Of a DNA stretch of 5,057 nucleotides, positions 1 through 5,057 are shown in pieces. Where the stretch lies: positions 1 to 5,057 of the forward strand of contig JBGAOB010000323.1 of assembly GCA_044222045.1 (NCBI GenBank), in the 5' to 3' direction. Each line of letters starts with the position of its first letter. The first letter of the stretch is position 1. Position numbers and translations under genes: made by a program. The stretch comes from JBGAMH01 sp044222045. Its GTDB lineage: Bacteria; Eisenbacteria; RBG-16-71-46. Under the pieces are notes generated by a model, which saw only the letters and a list, made by a program, of their open reading frames with translations, was not told where the DNA came from and ran no database searches.

Positions 1-495
1 CCACACGCGCGGCGCGTTCACCTTGATCAGGCTCCACACGGGCGCCTGGTCGAGCACGCCCACGGCCCCGGCGTCCGGCGCGCCCAGTTCGGCCGACACG
101 GGTTCGTCGAACTCCACGCGCTGCACGTCGGAGCGCTCGGCGAGCGTCTTCGCCAGGTCGGCGGGCGCCTCGATCGCCAGCGCGTTCGCGATCCACAGCA
201 CCTTCGCGCGGCCGGCGAGCCCTCGCGAGGCGAGCAGCGCCATCACGCCCGCCTGGTCGCTCGTGGCGGCGTCGCGCAGCGCCATCACGAGCGCGGGCGC
301 CGTGCGCTTGCCGCCCGCGTAGTCGCGCGTCGACACGCGCTCGCCGAAGCGCACGATCACCGGCAGCGGCGTGCCCGGCGCGACGGCGTCGTAACGGGAC
401 TGCAGGTCGGGCGTCAGCGCGCCGGCCGAGGCGAGCACGGGAAGCAGCAGGGCGAGTGCGGCCAGGGCGGGGAGCCGGTGGGAGCGGGCGTGCAT
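1..495 (-). CDS. Secreted subtilisin-like serine protease (S8 family), N-terminal part only
   Basis: Reading leftward from the ATG at 495-493, the frame stays open to base 1, giving 165 residues, so the gene continues outside the window. Residues 1-24 look like a Sec signal peptide: Arg and His near the start, a hydrophobic run around 8-22, and an ASA cleavage site before Gly25. Residues about 44-137 resemble an inhibitor I9-type propeptide, with PVIVRF at 45-50 and WIANALAIEAP at 101-111, followed by SDVQRVEFDEPV at 122-133. Residues 153-165 (VWSLIKVNAPRVW) match the stretch that precedes the catalytic domain in bacillopeptidase F-like subtilases, where a Trp-x-(hydrophobic)-x-x-(hydrophobic)-x-Ala-Pro-x-(hydrophobic)-Trp pattern is usual. 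The Asp, His and Ser catalytic residues are not in the window, so activity cannot be judged. GGAG lies 7 bases before the ATG. The gene is divergent from the yebC cluster. Family assignment rests on the propeptide pattern alone. Confidence 0.8.
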   Translation of the reverse strand, partial: MHARSHRLPALAALALLLPVLASAGALTPDLQSRYDAVAPGTPLPVIVRFGERVSTRDYAGGKRTAPALVMALRDAATSDQAGVMALLASRGLAGRAKVLWIANALAIEAPADLAKTLAERSDVQRVEFDEPVSAELGAPDAGAVGVLDQAPVWSLIKVNAPRVW

Positions 496-777
496 GGCGA
501 ATCTCCGGGGTGGACGCGGCGGCGCGATTCGGACCGCGCAAGACTGGCAGCCGCCCGGCGCCGGGTCCATGGCGAAACGCGATCCGGTCGCGGAGGCCGC
601 GTCCGGCGAGCCCGGGCGCCCCGTGATCCCGCCGTGCGCGCCGGAAGCCCCGGCCGCCCCCGCCTTGTCTCCGCGCGGCCGGCGGGCGAAACTGCGCCCC
701 ACATCCTTCACCGGCATTCGATCCGCACCGGCGGCCGTCCGGCGGCGGCACTCCGCTCTCCGAGTTCAGGGACTCCC
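496..777. other. Divergent intergenic region, no gene recognised
   Basis: This stretch separates the leftward protease from the rightward yebC cluster, so it should hold promoters for both. The frames open across it give Arg/Pro/Ala-rich translations with no good ribosome binding site and look like high-GC noise. A weak rightward promoter candidate is TTGTCT at 665-670 with GAAACT at 688-693 after a 17-base spacer, but the second box matches the sigma70 consensus at only three of six positions. A perfect 12-base palindrome (CCCGGCGCCGGG) lies at 554-565, and a 6-base inverted repeat CGAATC/GATTCG lies at 498-503 and 526-531, in the likely leader of the protease mRNA. Each could be chance in DNA of this composition. 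I see no convincing terminator, riboswitch or tRNA. Confidence 0.6.
503..506 (-). promoter_or_regulatory. Ribosome binding site of the S8 protease gene
   Basis: On the minus strand this reads GGAG, followed by a 7-base spacer and the ATG at 495-493. It supports that ATG as the start, together with the signal peptide that begins directly there. Confidence 0.65.
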
Positions 778-1500
778 ATGGGACGCATTTTCGAAACCCG
801 CAAGGCCACGATGTTCGCGCGCTGGGACCGCATGTCGAAGATGTTCTCGCGGCTCGGCAAGGAAATCACGATCGCCGTCAAGAAGAGCGGGCCGAACCCG
901 GAGAACAACCCGCAGCTGCGCCGTGTCATGCAGAACGCGCGGCACGCGAACATGCCGAAGGACAAGGTCGAGGCGGCGATCAAGAAGGCCTCGGGCCAGG
1001 ACCAGGCCGACTACGCCGAGGTGGTGTACGAGGGCTACGCGCCGCACGGCGTGGCCGTGATCGTGGAGACCGCGACCGACAACACCACGCGCACCGTGGG
1101 CAACGTGCGCAGCCACTTCAACAAGTTCGGCGGCAACCTGGCGTCGAACGGCGCGGTGAGCTTCCTGTTCAAGCACATGGGCGTGTTCCGCCTGAACCCG
1201 GCCGGGCTGAACGCCGAGGAGCTGGAGCTTGAGCTGATCGACCACGGCCTCGAGGAGCTGGGCGAGTCCACGGGCGAGAAGGGCGAGCCGCAGCTGGTGG
1301 TGCGCTGCGCGTTCGCGGACTTCGGGCAGCTGCAGAAGGCGCTCGAGGACCGCAAGATCACGCCGATCTCGGCGGAGTCGGAGTACATCCCGGCCACGCC
1401 GGTGACGCTGCCCGAGGACCAGGCCACCGAAGTCCTCAAGCTGATCGACAAGCTCGAGCAGGACGAGGACGTCCAGAAGGTCTTCCACAACCTGGCCTGA
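778..1500 (+). CDS. YebC/TACO1-family translation or transcription factor, Bacteroidota-type
   Basis: The product has 240 residues, the usual length for the family. Family members are cytosolic; some have been described as DNA-binding regulators (PmpR), and others, with mitochondrial TACO1, help ribosomes through difficult stretches such as polyproline. The start at 778 is chosen because MGRIFETRKATMFARWDRMSK matches the family N-terminus; the frame is open further upstream, but that extension is Arg/Pro-rich and unrelated. The ribosome binding site is weak (AGGGA, 5 bases before the ATG). Visible landmarks are the helical N-terminal domain at about 1-75 with GPNPENNPQLR at 38-48 and NMPKDKVEAAIKKA at 58-71, the core TDNTTRTVGNVRSHFNKFGG near 100-119, and the C-terminal DEDVQKVFHNLA. 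The start MGRIFE and the TDNTTRT core resemble Bacteroidota members more than the MAGHSKW type. It is probably first in a rightward operon, with the next ribosome binding site starting 3 bases after its stop. Confidence 0.93.
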   Translation: MGRIFETRKATMFARWDRMSKMFSRLGKEITIAVKKSGPNPENNPQLRRVMQNARHANMPKDKVEAAIKKASGQDQADYAEVVYEGYAPHGVAVIVETATDNTTRTVGNVRSHFNKFGGNLASNGAVSFLFKHMGVFRLNPAGLNAEELELELIDHGLEELGESTGEKGEPQLVVRCAFADFGQLQKALEDRKITPISAESEYIPATPVTLPEDQATEVLKLIDKLEQDEDVQKVFHNLA

Positions 1501-1502
1501 TC

Positions 1503-1507
1503 GGAGG
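1503..1507 (+). promoter_or_regulatory. Ribosome binding site pointing to a CTG start at 1514
   Basis: A perfect GGAGG sits just after the yebC stop. The codon 6 bases downstream is CTG (1514-1516), in frame with the transglutaminase-like gene. No ATG, GTG or TTG occurs in that frame between this site and GTG 1562, which is about 54 bases away and has no well-spaced ribosome binding site of its own. Confidence 0.6.
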
Positions 1508-1513
1508 CGGCCC

Positions 1514-2194
1514 CTGCGCGGACCGTTCGGCTACGACTGGGAGCGCGTCACGCCCGAGCCGGTGGCCTCGTACCCGGCGCACGTGCGCCGGCTGATCGCG
1601 CGCCTGCGCACGCCCGAACAGGTGCAGCGCTGGCTGAACGGCCTGCCGTACAACACCGAGCCGCGCGGCGAGACCATCTCCACGCTGCCGGTGATGGCGC
1701 GTCGCGGCACGGTGCACTGCATCGAGGCCGCGCTGGCCGCGGCGGCGATCCTCGAGCACCACGGCCACCCTCCGCTGCTGCTGGACCTGGAGTCGGTCGA
1801 CCTGCTGGACCACGTGCTGTTCGTGTACCGGCGGCGCGGCCGCTTCGGCACCGTGGCGCGCTCGCGCGATCCGGGGCTCCACGGCCGCAGGCCCGTGTAT
1901 CGCTCGCTCCGCCAGCTCGTGTGGAGCTACGCGGCGCCGTACATCGACCGCACCGGGCGGCTCAAGGGCTACGGCGTGTTCGACCTGCGCTCCCTGCGCG
2001 GTGTGGACTGGCGCCGCTCGCCGCGCAACGTGTGGCAGGTGGAAAAGGCGCTCATCCCGCACCCGCGCCGTCGCTTCCACACGCCGACCGCGTTCCGTGA
2101 GCGCTGGCGGCGGCGGTTCCTCGCGCTCCAGGCGCGCGAGCCGGGCGCGAAGCCGCTCTACTTCCGCGATCGCTCGCGCTGGTTGTGGCCGTGA
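1514..2194 (+). CDS. Transglutaminase-like (papain-fold) protein of unknown substrate
   Basis: The product is 226 residues from CTG 1514, or 210 from GTG 1562. I favour CTG because a perfect GGAGG lies 6 bases before it and the added residues (GPFGYDWERVTPEP) read like real protein. There is no signal peptide or membrane segment, so it is probably cytosolic. The pattern suggests a transglutaminase/papain-type fold: Cys69 in GTVHCIEAA at the start of a hydrophobic Ala-rich helix, His100 in LLDHVLFVYR on a strand, and Asp119 in ARSRDPGLHG after the next strand. Before it comes LNGLPYNTEPRGET (41-54), and after it PVYRSLRQLVWSY. I recall similar unnamed proteins of about 200 residues in diverse bacteria, but I know no experimentally defined substrate. 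The C-terminal third is rich in Arg and Trp. Its stop overlaps the next gene's start (GTGA), so the two are probably translated together. The triad is inferred from order and spacing, not from a structure. Confidence 0.7.
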   Translation: MRGPFGYDWERVTPEPVASYPAHVRRLIARLRTPEQVQRWLNGLPYNTEPRGETISTLPVMARRGTVHCIEAALAAAAILEHHGHPPLLLDLESVDLLDHVLFVYRRRGRFGTVARSRDPGLHGRRPVYRSLRQLVWSYAAPYIDRTGRLKGYGVFDLRSLRGVDWRRSPRNVWQVEKALIPHPRRRFHTPTAFRERWRRRFLALQAREPGAKPLYFRDRSRWLWP

Positions 2195-3216
2195 GCGCGC
2201 GCACCGGTTTCGTTCGCGCGCTGCGGCGCACGCTGCTCGGGTTGCTCGCGCTGGTGGCGATGATGGTCGCGTGGCTGATGCGCCCGCTGCCGCCGATCAC
2301 GCGCCACGCGCCGATCCCGGCGACGTCGTTCGACGACGCGGTGGAGCGCATGGCCGAGCTGCAGGCGGCCGACACGGTGGCGCTGCACGAGGGCTGCGCG
2401 ATGCAGGCGTGGCTGCAGGGCCATCGCACGCCGCGCGCGTTCGTGCTGCTGCACGGCATCACGAACTGCCCGCTGCAGTTCGCGGCGCTCGCCGCCGACC
2501 TCGCGGCGGGCGGTGACAACGTGATCGTGCCGCGCGTGCCGCACCATGGGCTCGCGGATCGGCTCACGGAGGATCTCGCCCGGTTGCGCGCCGACGAGGC
2601 CGTGAGCACGGCCGCCGCCTGCGTGGCGCTGGCGCGCGGGCTCGGCGACACGGTGATCGTGATGGGGCTCTCCACCAGCGGCGTGCTCGCGGCCGACGCC
2701 GTGCAGCAGGGCGGCGTGGACCGCGCCGTGGTGCTGGCGCCGGCGTTCGCGCCGCCGTGGAAGCCCGCGTGGCTCGCGCCGATCCTCACGCGGCTCGCGC
2801 TGCGGCTGCCGAACCAGTTCGTGTGGTGGGACGACGAGAAGCGCGAGCGGCTGGACGGCCCTGCGCAGTGCTACCCGCGCTTCTCCACGCGCGCGATGGG
2901 GCAGATGTACGCGCTCGGCGAGCGCGTGGCGGCCGCGGCGGCGCGGCGCGCGCCGGCGGCGCACGACCTCGCGGTGGTGCTGACCGAGTCCGACGAGGCG
3001 GTGGACAACGCTCGCGGCCGGGCGCTGGCCGCGGCATGGCGGGCGCACGGCGCGAACGTGCGCACGGTGGTGTTCCCGCGCGCGAGCCGCGTCCAGCACG
3101 ACATGGTGGATCCGATGCAGGTGGACGCGGACACCGCCACCGTGTACCCGGTGCTGCGGGCGCTGGCGCGCGGCGAGGCCGTTTCGCCCTCGCTCCTCGA
3201 GGGCGCCGGAAGGTAG
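2191..3216 (+). CDS. Membrane-anchored alpha/beta hydrolase (esterase/lipase-like)
   Basis: The product is 341 residues from GTG 2191, whose first bases form the GTGA overlap with the preceding stop; GTG 2185 in the same frame would add two residues. Neither has a clear ribosome binding site, which fits reinitiation from the upstream gene. Arg-rich residues 4-13 precede a hydrophobic segment at about 15-30 (LLGLLALVAMMVAWLM), probably an uncleaved anchor with the enzyme outside the cytoplasm. The hydrolase core follows: LLHGITNCPLQF at 86-97 with the His-Gly of the oxyanion region, HHGLADRLTEDLARL at 118-132, nucleophile elbow GLSTSG with Ser161, acid candidates Asp268 or Asp272 in ESDEAVDN, and His303 in QHDMVDP. 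The HG-x-TNCP, HGLADR-x-T and GLS-x-x-G wording belongs to a recognisable but mostly uncharacterised bacterial group related to carboxylesterases and lysophospholipases. The elbow ends T-S-G where L-G-G is more common. The substrate is unknown. Confidence 0.87.
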   Translation: MSARTGFVRALRRTLLGLLALVAMMVAWLMRPLPPITRHAPIPATSFDDAVERMAELQAADTVALHEGCAMQAWLQGHRTPRAFVLLHGITNCPLQFAALAADLAAGGDNVIVPRVPHHGLADRLTEDLARLRADEAVSTAAACVALARGLGDTVIVMGLSTSGVLAADAVQQGGVDRAVVLAPAFAPPWKPAWLAPILTRLALRLPNQFVWWDDEKRERLDGPAQCYPRFSTRAMGQMYALGERVAAAAARRAPAAHDLAVVLTESDEAVDNARGRALAAAWRAHGANVRTVVFPRASRVQHDMVDPMQVDADTATVYPVLRALARGEAVSPSLLEGAGR

Positions 3217-3222
3217 GCTCCC

Positions 3223-3246
3223 GGGCGCCGGCCGCCGGCTTCGCCC
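3223..3246 (+). other. Possible hairpin between the two hydrolase genes
   Basis: GGGCG at 3223-3227 can pair with CGCCC at 3242-3246, and CCGG at 3228-3231 with CCGG at 3235-3238, leaving a 3-base loop and a 3-base bulge. No run of T follows, so it is not a convincing intrinsic terminator. It could be a processing or attenuation structure, or simply chance in GC-rich DNA. Confidence 0.25.
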
Positions 3247-3252
3247 CTCACC

Positions 3253-3256
3253 GGAG
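3253..3256 (+). promoter_or_regulatory. Ribosome binding site of the secreted hydrolase gene
   Basis: GGAG lies 6 bases before the ATG at 3263-3265. Together with the signal peptide that starts there, it fixes the start of the last gene in the window. Confidence 0.7.
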
Positions 3257-3262
3257 CTCCCC

Positions 3263-3880
3263 ATGCGCCCTGCCTTCCCGAACCGCCGCCTGCCCCTGCT
3301 CGCCTTGCTGTCGCTCGCGCTGTGCGCTTCGTCCGCCGCGGCGGCGACGCGCGATCCGGTGGGCGAAGCGCTGCGCTCGGTGCTCGCCGGCGTGCCCGCG
3401 ACCGTCGCTCCGTCCGGCCGCCTGCTCGACCGCTCACTGCCGCTCGTGGATCCCGAGCGCTTCGACGGTGCACCCGGCGCCGCGGTGGGCGACGCGGCCA
3501 CGTTCCGCCAGCTCGCGCACCAGCTGGACGTGGCGAATGCCGCGCCGACCGGGCTGCTCGGCGTGATCGACGCGGCGGCGCGCGCGCGGCGCGAATCGGG
3601 CGCGGTGCCGCTGGCGTGGCTGGACCTGTCGGCGCACCGGCTGCGCGCCGACGCGTTCGCGACCGCCGCGCTGGTGGCCGACGGCCAGCAGGTGCGCGTG
3701 GCGCGCGCAGCCGGGCGGTGGAGCCGCTGCGCGTGGTCGCGGCAGCGGCGCTCGCGCCGGCCACGTGGCGGGGCGGCGACGTGCGCTTCGCGCTCGACCG
3801 CGCGGCGCTGTGGACCGACGCGGGCGAGCCGCGGCGCGTGGAGCTGGACGCGGGCGACGGGCGCGGTTTCCGCGACGTGA
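3263..3880 (+). CDS. Secreted alpha/beta hydrolase, 5' part up to a frameshift
   Basis: This is the beginning of a larger gene that continues in another frame. From the ATG at 3263, residues 1-28 are a signal peptide: RR at 8-9, a hydrophobic run LPLLALLSLALCASSAAAA, and probable cleavage in the Ala run before TRD. LALC is not a good lipobox because Leu, not Gly/Ala/Ser, precedes the Cys. Residues about 29-150 form an acidic-to-neutral region I do not recognise (for example VDPERFDGAPG and GVIDAAARARRESGAVPLAWLDLSAHRLRAD). From about residue 152 this frame becomes Arg/Ser/Trp-rich (GRWSRCAWSRQRRSRRPRGG) and reaches a stop at 3878-3880. At the same place the neighbouring frame takes on protein-like character. 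Restoring one G in the G run at 3713-3715 would read A-A-G-A-V-E-P-L and join the two frames. As given, the product would be a 205-residue secreted stub lacking all catalytic parts; only about 3263-3717 is genuine sequence. Confidence 0.7.
   Translation: MRPAFPNRRLPLLALLSLALCASSAAAATRDPVGEALRSVLAGVPATVAPSGRLLDRSLPLVDPERFDGAPGAAVGDAATFRQLAHQLDVANAAPTGLLGVIDAAARARRESGAVPLAWLDLSAHRLRADAFATAALVADGQQVRVARAAGRWSRCAWSRQRRSRRPRGGAATCASRSTARRCGPTRASRGAWSWTRATGAVSAT
3711..3720 (+). other. Apparent frameshift site (one base missing in a G run)
   Basis: The coding frame moves from the one used by the ATG at 3263 to the one used from GTG 3718 onward, equal to the loss of one base. The simplest repair is a fourth G in GGG at 3713-3715, which gives Gly-Ala-Val-Glu-Pro-Leu across the joint. 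No canonical X-XXY-YYZ slippery heptamer is visible in the original frame, so programmed slippage is less likely than a sequencing or assembly error, or a real mutation. Confidence 0.7.
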
Positions 3881-5057
3881 TCCCGGGCGCGATCGCGCAC
3901 GCTCGGTACGCGAGCGCCGGCGCGAAGACGCTCGCGTTGCGCGTGACCACCGCCGACGGAGCCGTACGCGAGGCGCGCTTCGCGTTCCCGGTCGCCGCGC
4001 TCGCCGCGCCCACGCCCGACGACACGCTGTTCGTGACCGCGGCACAGCCGCACCTGGGCGTGTTCGGCACGGGGCGCGCGTACGTGCGGTACGCGCCCGG
4101 GCACGCGTCGCTCGTGAACCCGGTGGTGCTGATCGAGGGCTTCGACATCGACAACTCCATGGACTGGGATCCGCTCTACGCGCTGCTGAACCAGCAGGGG
4201 CTCGCCGACACGCTGCGCGCGCACGGCTTCGACGCGGTGGTGCTGGACTTCACCGACTCCACGCACCCGGTGCAGGAGAACGGCTACGTCACCGCGGAGC
4301 TGCTGCGCCGCGTGGACGCCGAGATGCCGCCGGGCGCGACGATGGCCGTGGTGGGCGCGAGCATGGGCGGGCTGTGCTCGCGCTTCGCGCTGGCGTGGCT
4401 CGAATCGACGGGGCAGCCCGTGCGCGCACGCGAGTGGATCGCGTTCGACGCGCCGTTCGCCGGCGCGGACATCCCGCTGGGACTGCAGTACTGGGTGCAG
4501 TTCTTCGCCGGGCAGTCGACCGATGCGGCCGCGTTCCTCACGCAGCTGAACAGCCCCGCGGCCCGGCAGATGCTGATCTACCACTACACCGATCCGCCGG
4601 GCACCACGGGCGCGCCCGACCCGCTGCGCGCCGGGCTGCTCGCCGACTTCGCCGCGCTCGGCTGGCCGCAGCTGCCGCGCCGCGTGGCGGTGGCGAACGG
4701 CAGCCGCCTGCGCGCCACGCAGGGCTTCCAGCCCGGCGACCAGGTCATCCAGTGGAGCTACTCGAACCTGCTCGTGACGATCCTCGGCAACGTGTGGGCG
4801 GTGCCGAACGCCACCAGCCGCACCATCTTCGACGGCCGCATCCGCATCTTCCTGGTGGGCGACACGCGCCGCACCGTCACCGTGAGCGGCACGCAGCCGT
4901 GGGACGGCGCGCCGGGTGGGTACCGCGCGTCGTTCACGCAGCTCGACACGGTGGCCGCACCCTACGGGGACATCGTGGCGCTTCACCCGAACCACTGCTT
5001 CGTCCCGGTGATCAGCTCGCTCGCGCTGACGAACACCACCGACCCCTTCTACGACGT
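3718..5057 (+). CDS. Secreted alpha/beta hydrolase (DUF676/PGAP1-like), catalytic part, 3' incomplete
   Basis: This frame is open to the right edge and carries the main body of the gene begun at 3263. Numbering uses the frame-repaired protein, in which GTG 3718 is residue 153. Residues about 168-246 look like a PKD-type beta-sandwich, with ELDAGDGRGF at 194-203 and YASAGAKTLALRV after it. The hydrolase domain starts near 287: VVLIEGFDID (Glu292-Asp297), where a hydrophobic strand enters the oxyanion region; FDAVVLDFTDST; nucleophile elbow VGASMGG with Ser367; AFDAPFAGADIPLGLQ; RRVAVANGS then GFQPGDQVI; and NHCFVPVISSLAL near the edge, with His578 the likely catalytic His (His575 is nearby). 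The acid residue cannot be assigned. These motifs suggest a lipase or esterase of the DUF676/PGAP1-like type, probably periplasmic or extracellular; similar proteins in related lineages often carry C-terminal sorting or Ig-like domains, which would lie beyond the window. If unrepaired, this part has no signal peptide. GTG 3718 marks where the segment begins and is not claimed as a true start. Confidence 0.8.
   Translation, partial: MEPLRVVAAAALAPATWRGGDVRFALDRAALWTDAGEPRRVELDAGDGRGFRDVIPGAIAHARYASAGAKTLALRVTTADGAVREARFAFPVAALAAPTPDDTLFVTAAQPHLGVFGTGRAYVRYAPGHASLVNPVVLIEGFDIDNSMDWDPLYALLNQQGLADTLRAHGFDAVVLDFTDSTHPVQENGYVTAELLRRVDAEMPPGATMAVVGASMGGLCSRFALAWLESTGQPVRAREWIAFDAPFAGADIPLGLQYWVQFFAGQSTDAAAFLTQLNSPAARQMLIYHYTDPPGTTGAPDPLRAGLLADFAALGWPQLPRRVAVANGSRLRATQGFQPGDQVIQWSYSNLLVTILGNVWAVPNATSRTIFDGRIRIFLVGDTRRTVTVSGTQPWDGAPGGYRASFTQLDTVAAPYGDIVALHPNHCFVPVISSLALTNTTDPFYD

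Noticed and set aside
23..322. A 99-residue rightward frame
   Set aside because: It is antisense to the subtilase gene, which has a signal peptide, a propeptide pattern and a ribosome binding site.
554..565. Perfect palindrome CCCGGCGCCGGG as an operator
   Set aside because: Only G and C bases in a region of extreme GC content; such palindromes arise often by chance and no second copy was found nearby.
478..777. A 100-residue N-terminal extension of the YebC protein
   Set aside because: The extension is Arg/Pro/Gly-rich, overlaps the start of the divergent protease gene, and lies upstream of an ATG that matches the family's usual N-terminus.
494..1060. A 188-residue rightward frame overlapping yebC
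   Set aside because: No plausible ribosome binding site, Arg-rich low-complexity translation, and it runs out of frame through the strongly conserved yebC gene.
3705..3725. Programmed -1 ribosomal frameshift joining the two halves of the secreted hydrolase
   Set aside because: No canonical slippery heptamer in the incoming frame; a missing G in a short G run explains the joint more simply.
2158..4995. An open reading frame of 945 codons on the minus strand
   Set aside because: It lies opposite three genes with clear protein motifs, and its translation is a monotonous Arg/His/Ala/Val mix without domains. Long antisense frames are expected in GC-rich DNA because stop codons are rare.
1..5057. 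Defence system, CRISPR array, mobile element, tRNA or rRNA
   Set aside because: Reading both strands showed no repeated spacer pattern, transposase motifs, terminal inverted repeats or recognisable structural RNA.

Overview
This is a very GC-rich bacterial segment (by eye about 70% G+C or more) with dense coding and many GTG/CTG/GCG codons. The organism cannot be named from the sequence. The YebC-family protein has the N-terminus and central wording I associate with Bacteroidota/FCB-type members (MGRIFETRKA, then TDNTTRT), not the proteobacterial MAGHSKW type. With the high GC, a lineage such as Eisenbacteria, Gemmatimonadota or another high-GC relative is my guess, at low confidence.

Layout. 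At the left edge, on the minus strand (495 to 1), is the start of a secreted subtilisin-like (S8) protease: signal peptide, I9-like propeptide and the lead-in to the catalytic domain, which lies outside the window. A roughly 280-base non-coding region (496-777) separates it from a rightward cluster: (1) a full-length YebC/TACO1-family protein (778-1500); (2) a small protein with a probable transglutaminase-like Cys-His-Asp arrangement (1514 or 1562 to 2194); (3) a membrane-anchored alpha/beta hydrolase (2191-3216) that overlaps the previous stop codon by four bases (GTGA); and (4) a large secreted alpha/beta hydrolase with an upstream PKD-like domain (from 3263, running off the right edge). 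Gene 4 is broken by one apparent frameshift near 3713-3717.

How the genes relate. Genes 1-3 are packed tightly enough to be one transcript, and genes 2 and 3 are probably translationally coupled. Gene 4 follows after 46 bases with its own strong ribosome binding site, so it may be in the same operon. YebC proteins act in the cytosol in translation or gene regulation, while the two hydrolases and the divergent protease act at or beyond the membrane. No shared pathway can be read from the sequence.

I see no tRNA, rRNA, CRISPR array, insertion sequence or recognisable defence system. The points most worth a second look are the frameshift in gene 4, the likely CTG start of gene 2, and the coupled pair of a transglutaminase-like protein and a hydrolase.
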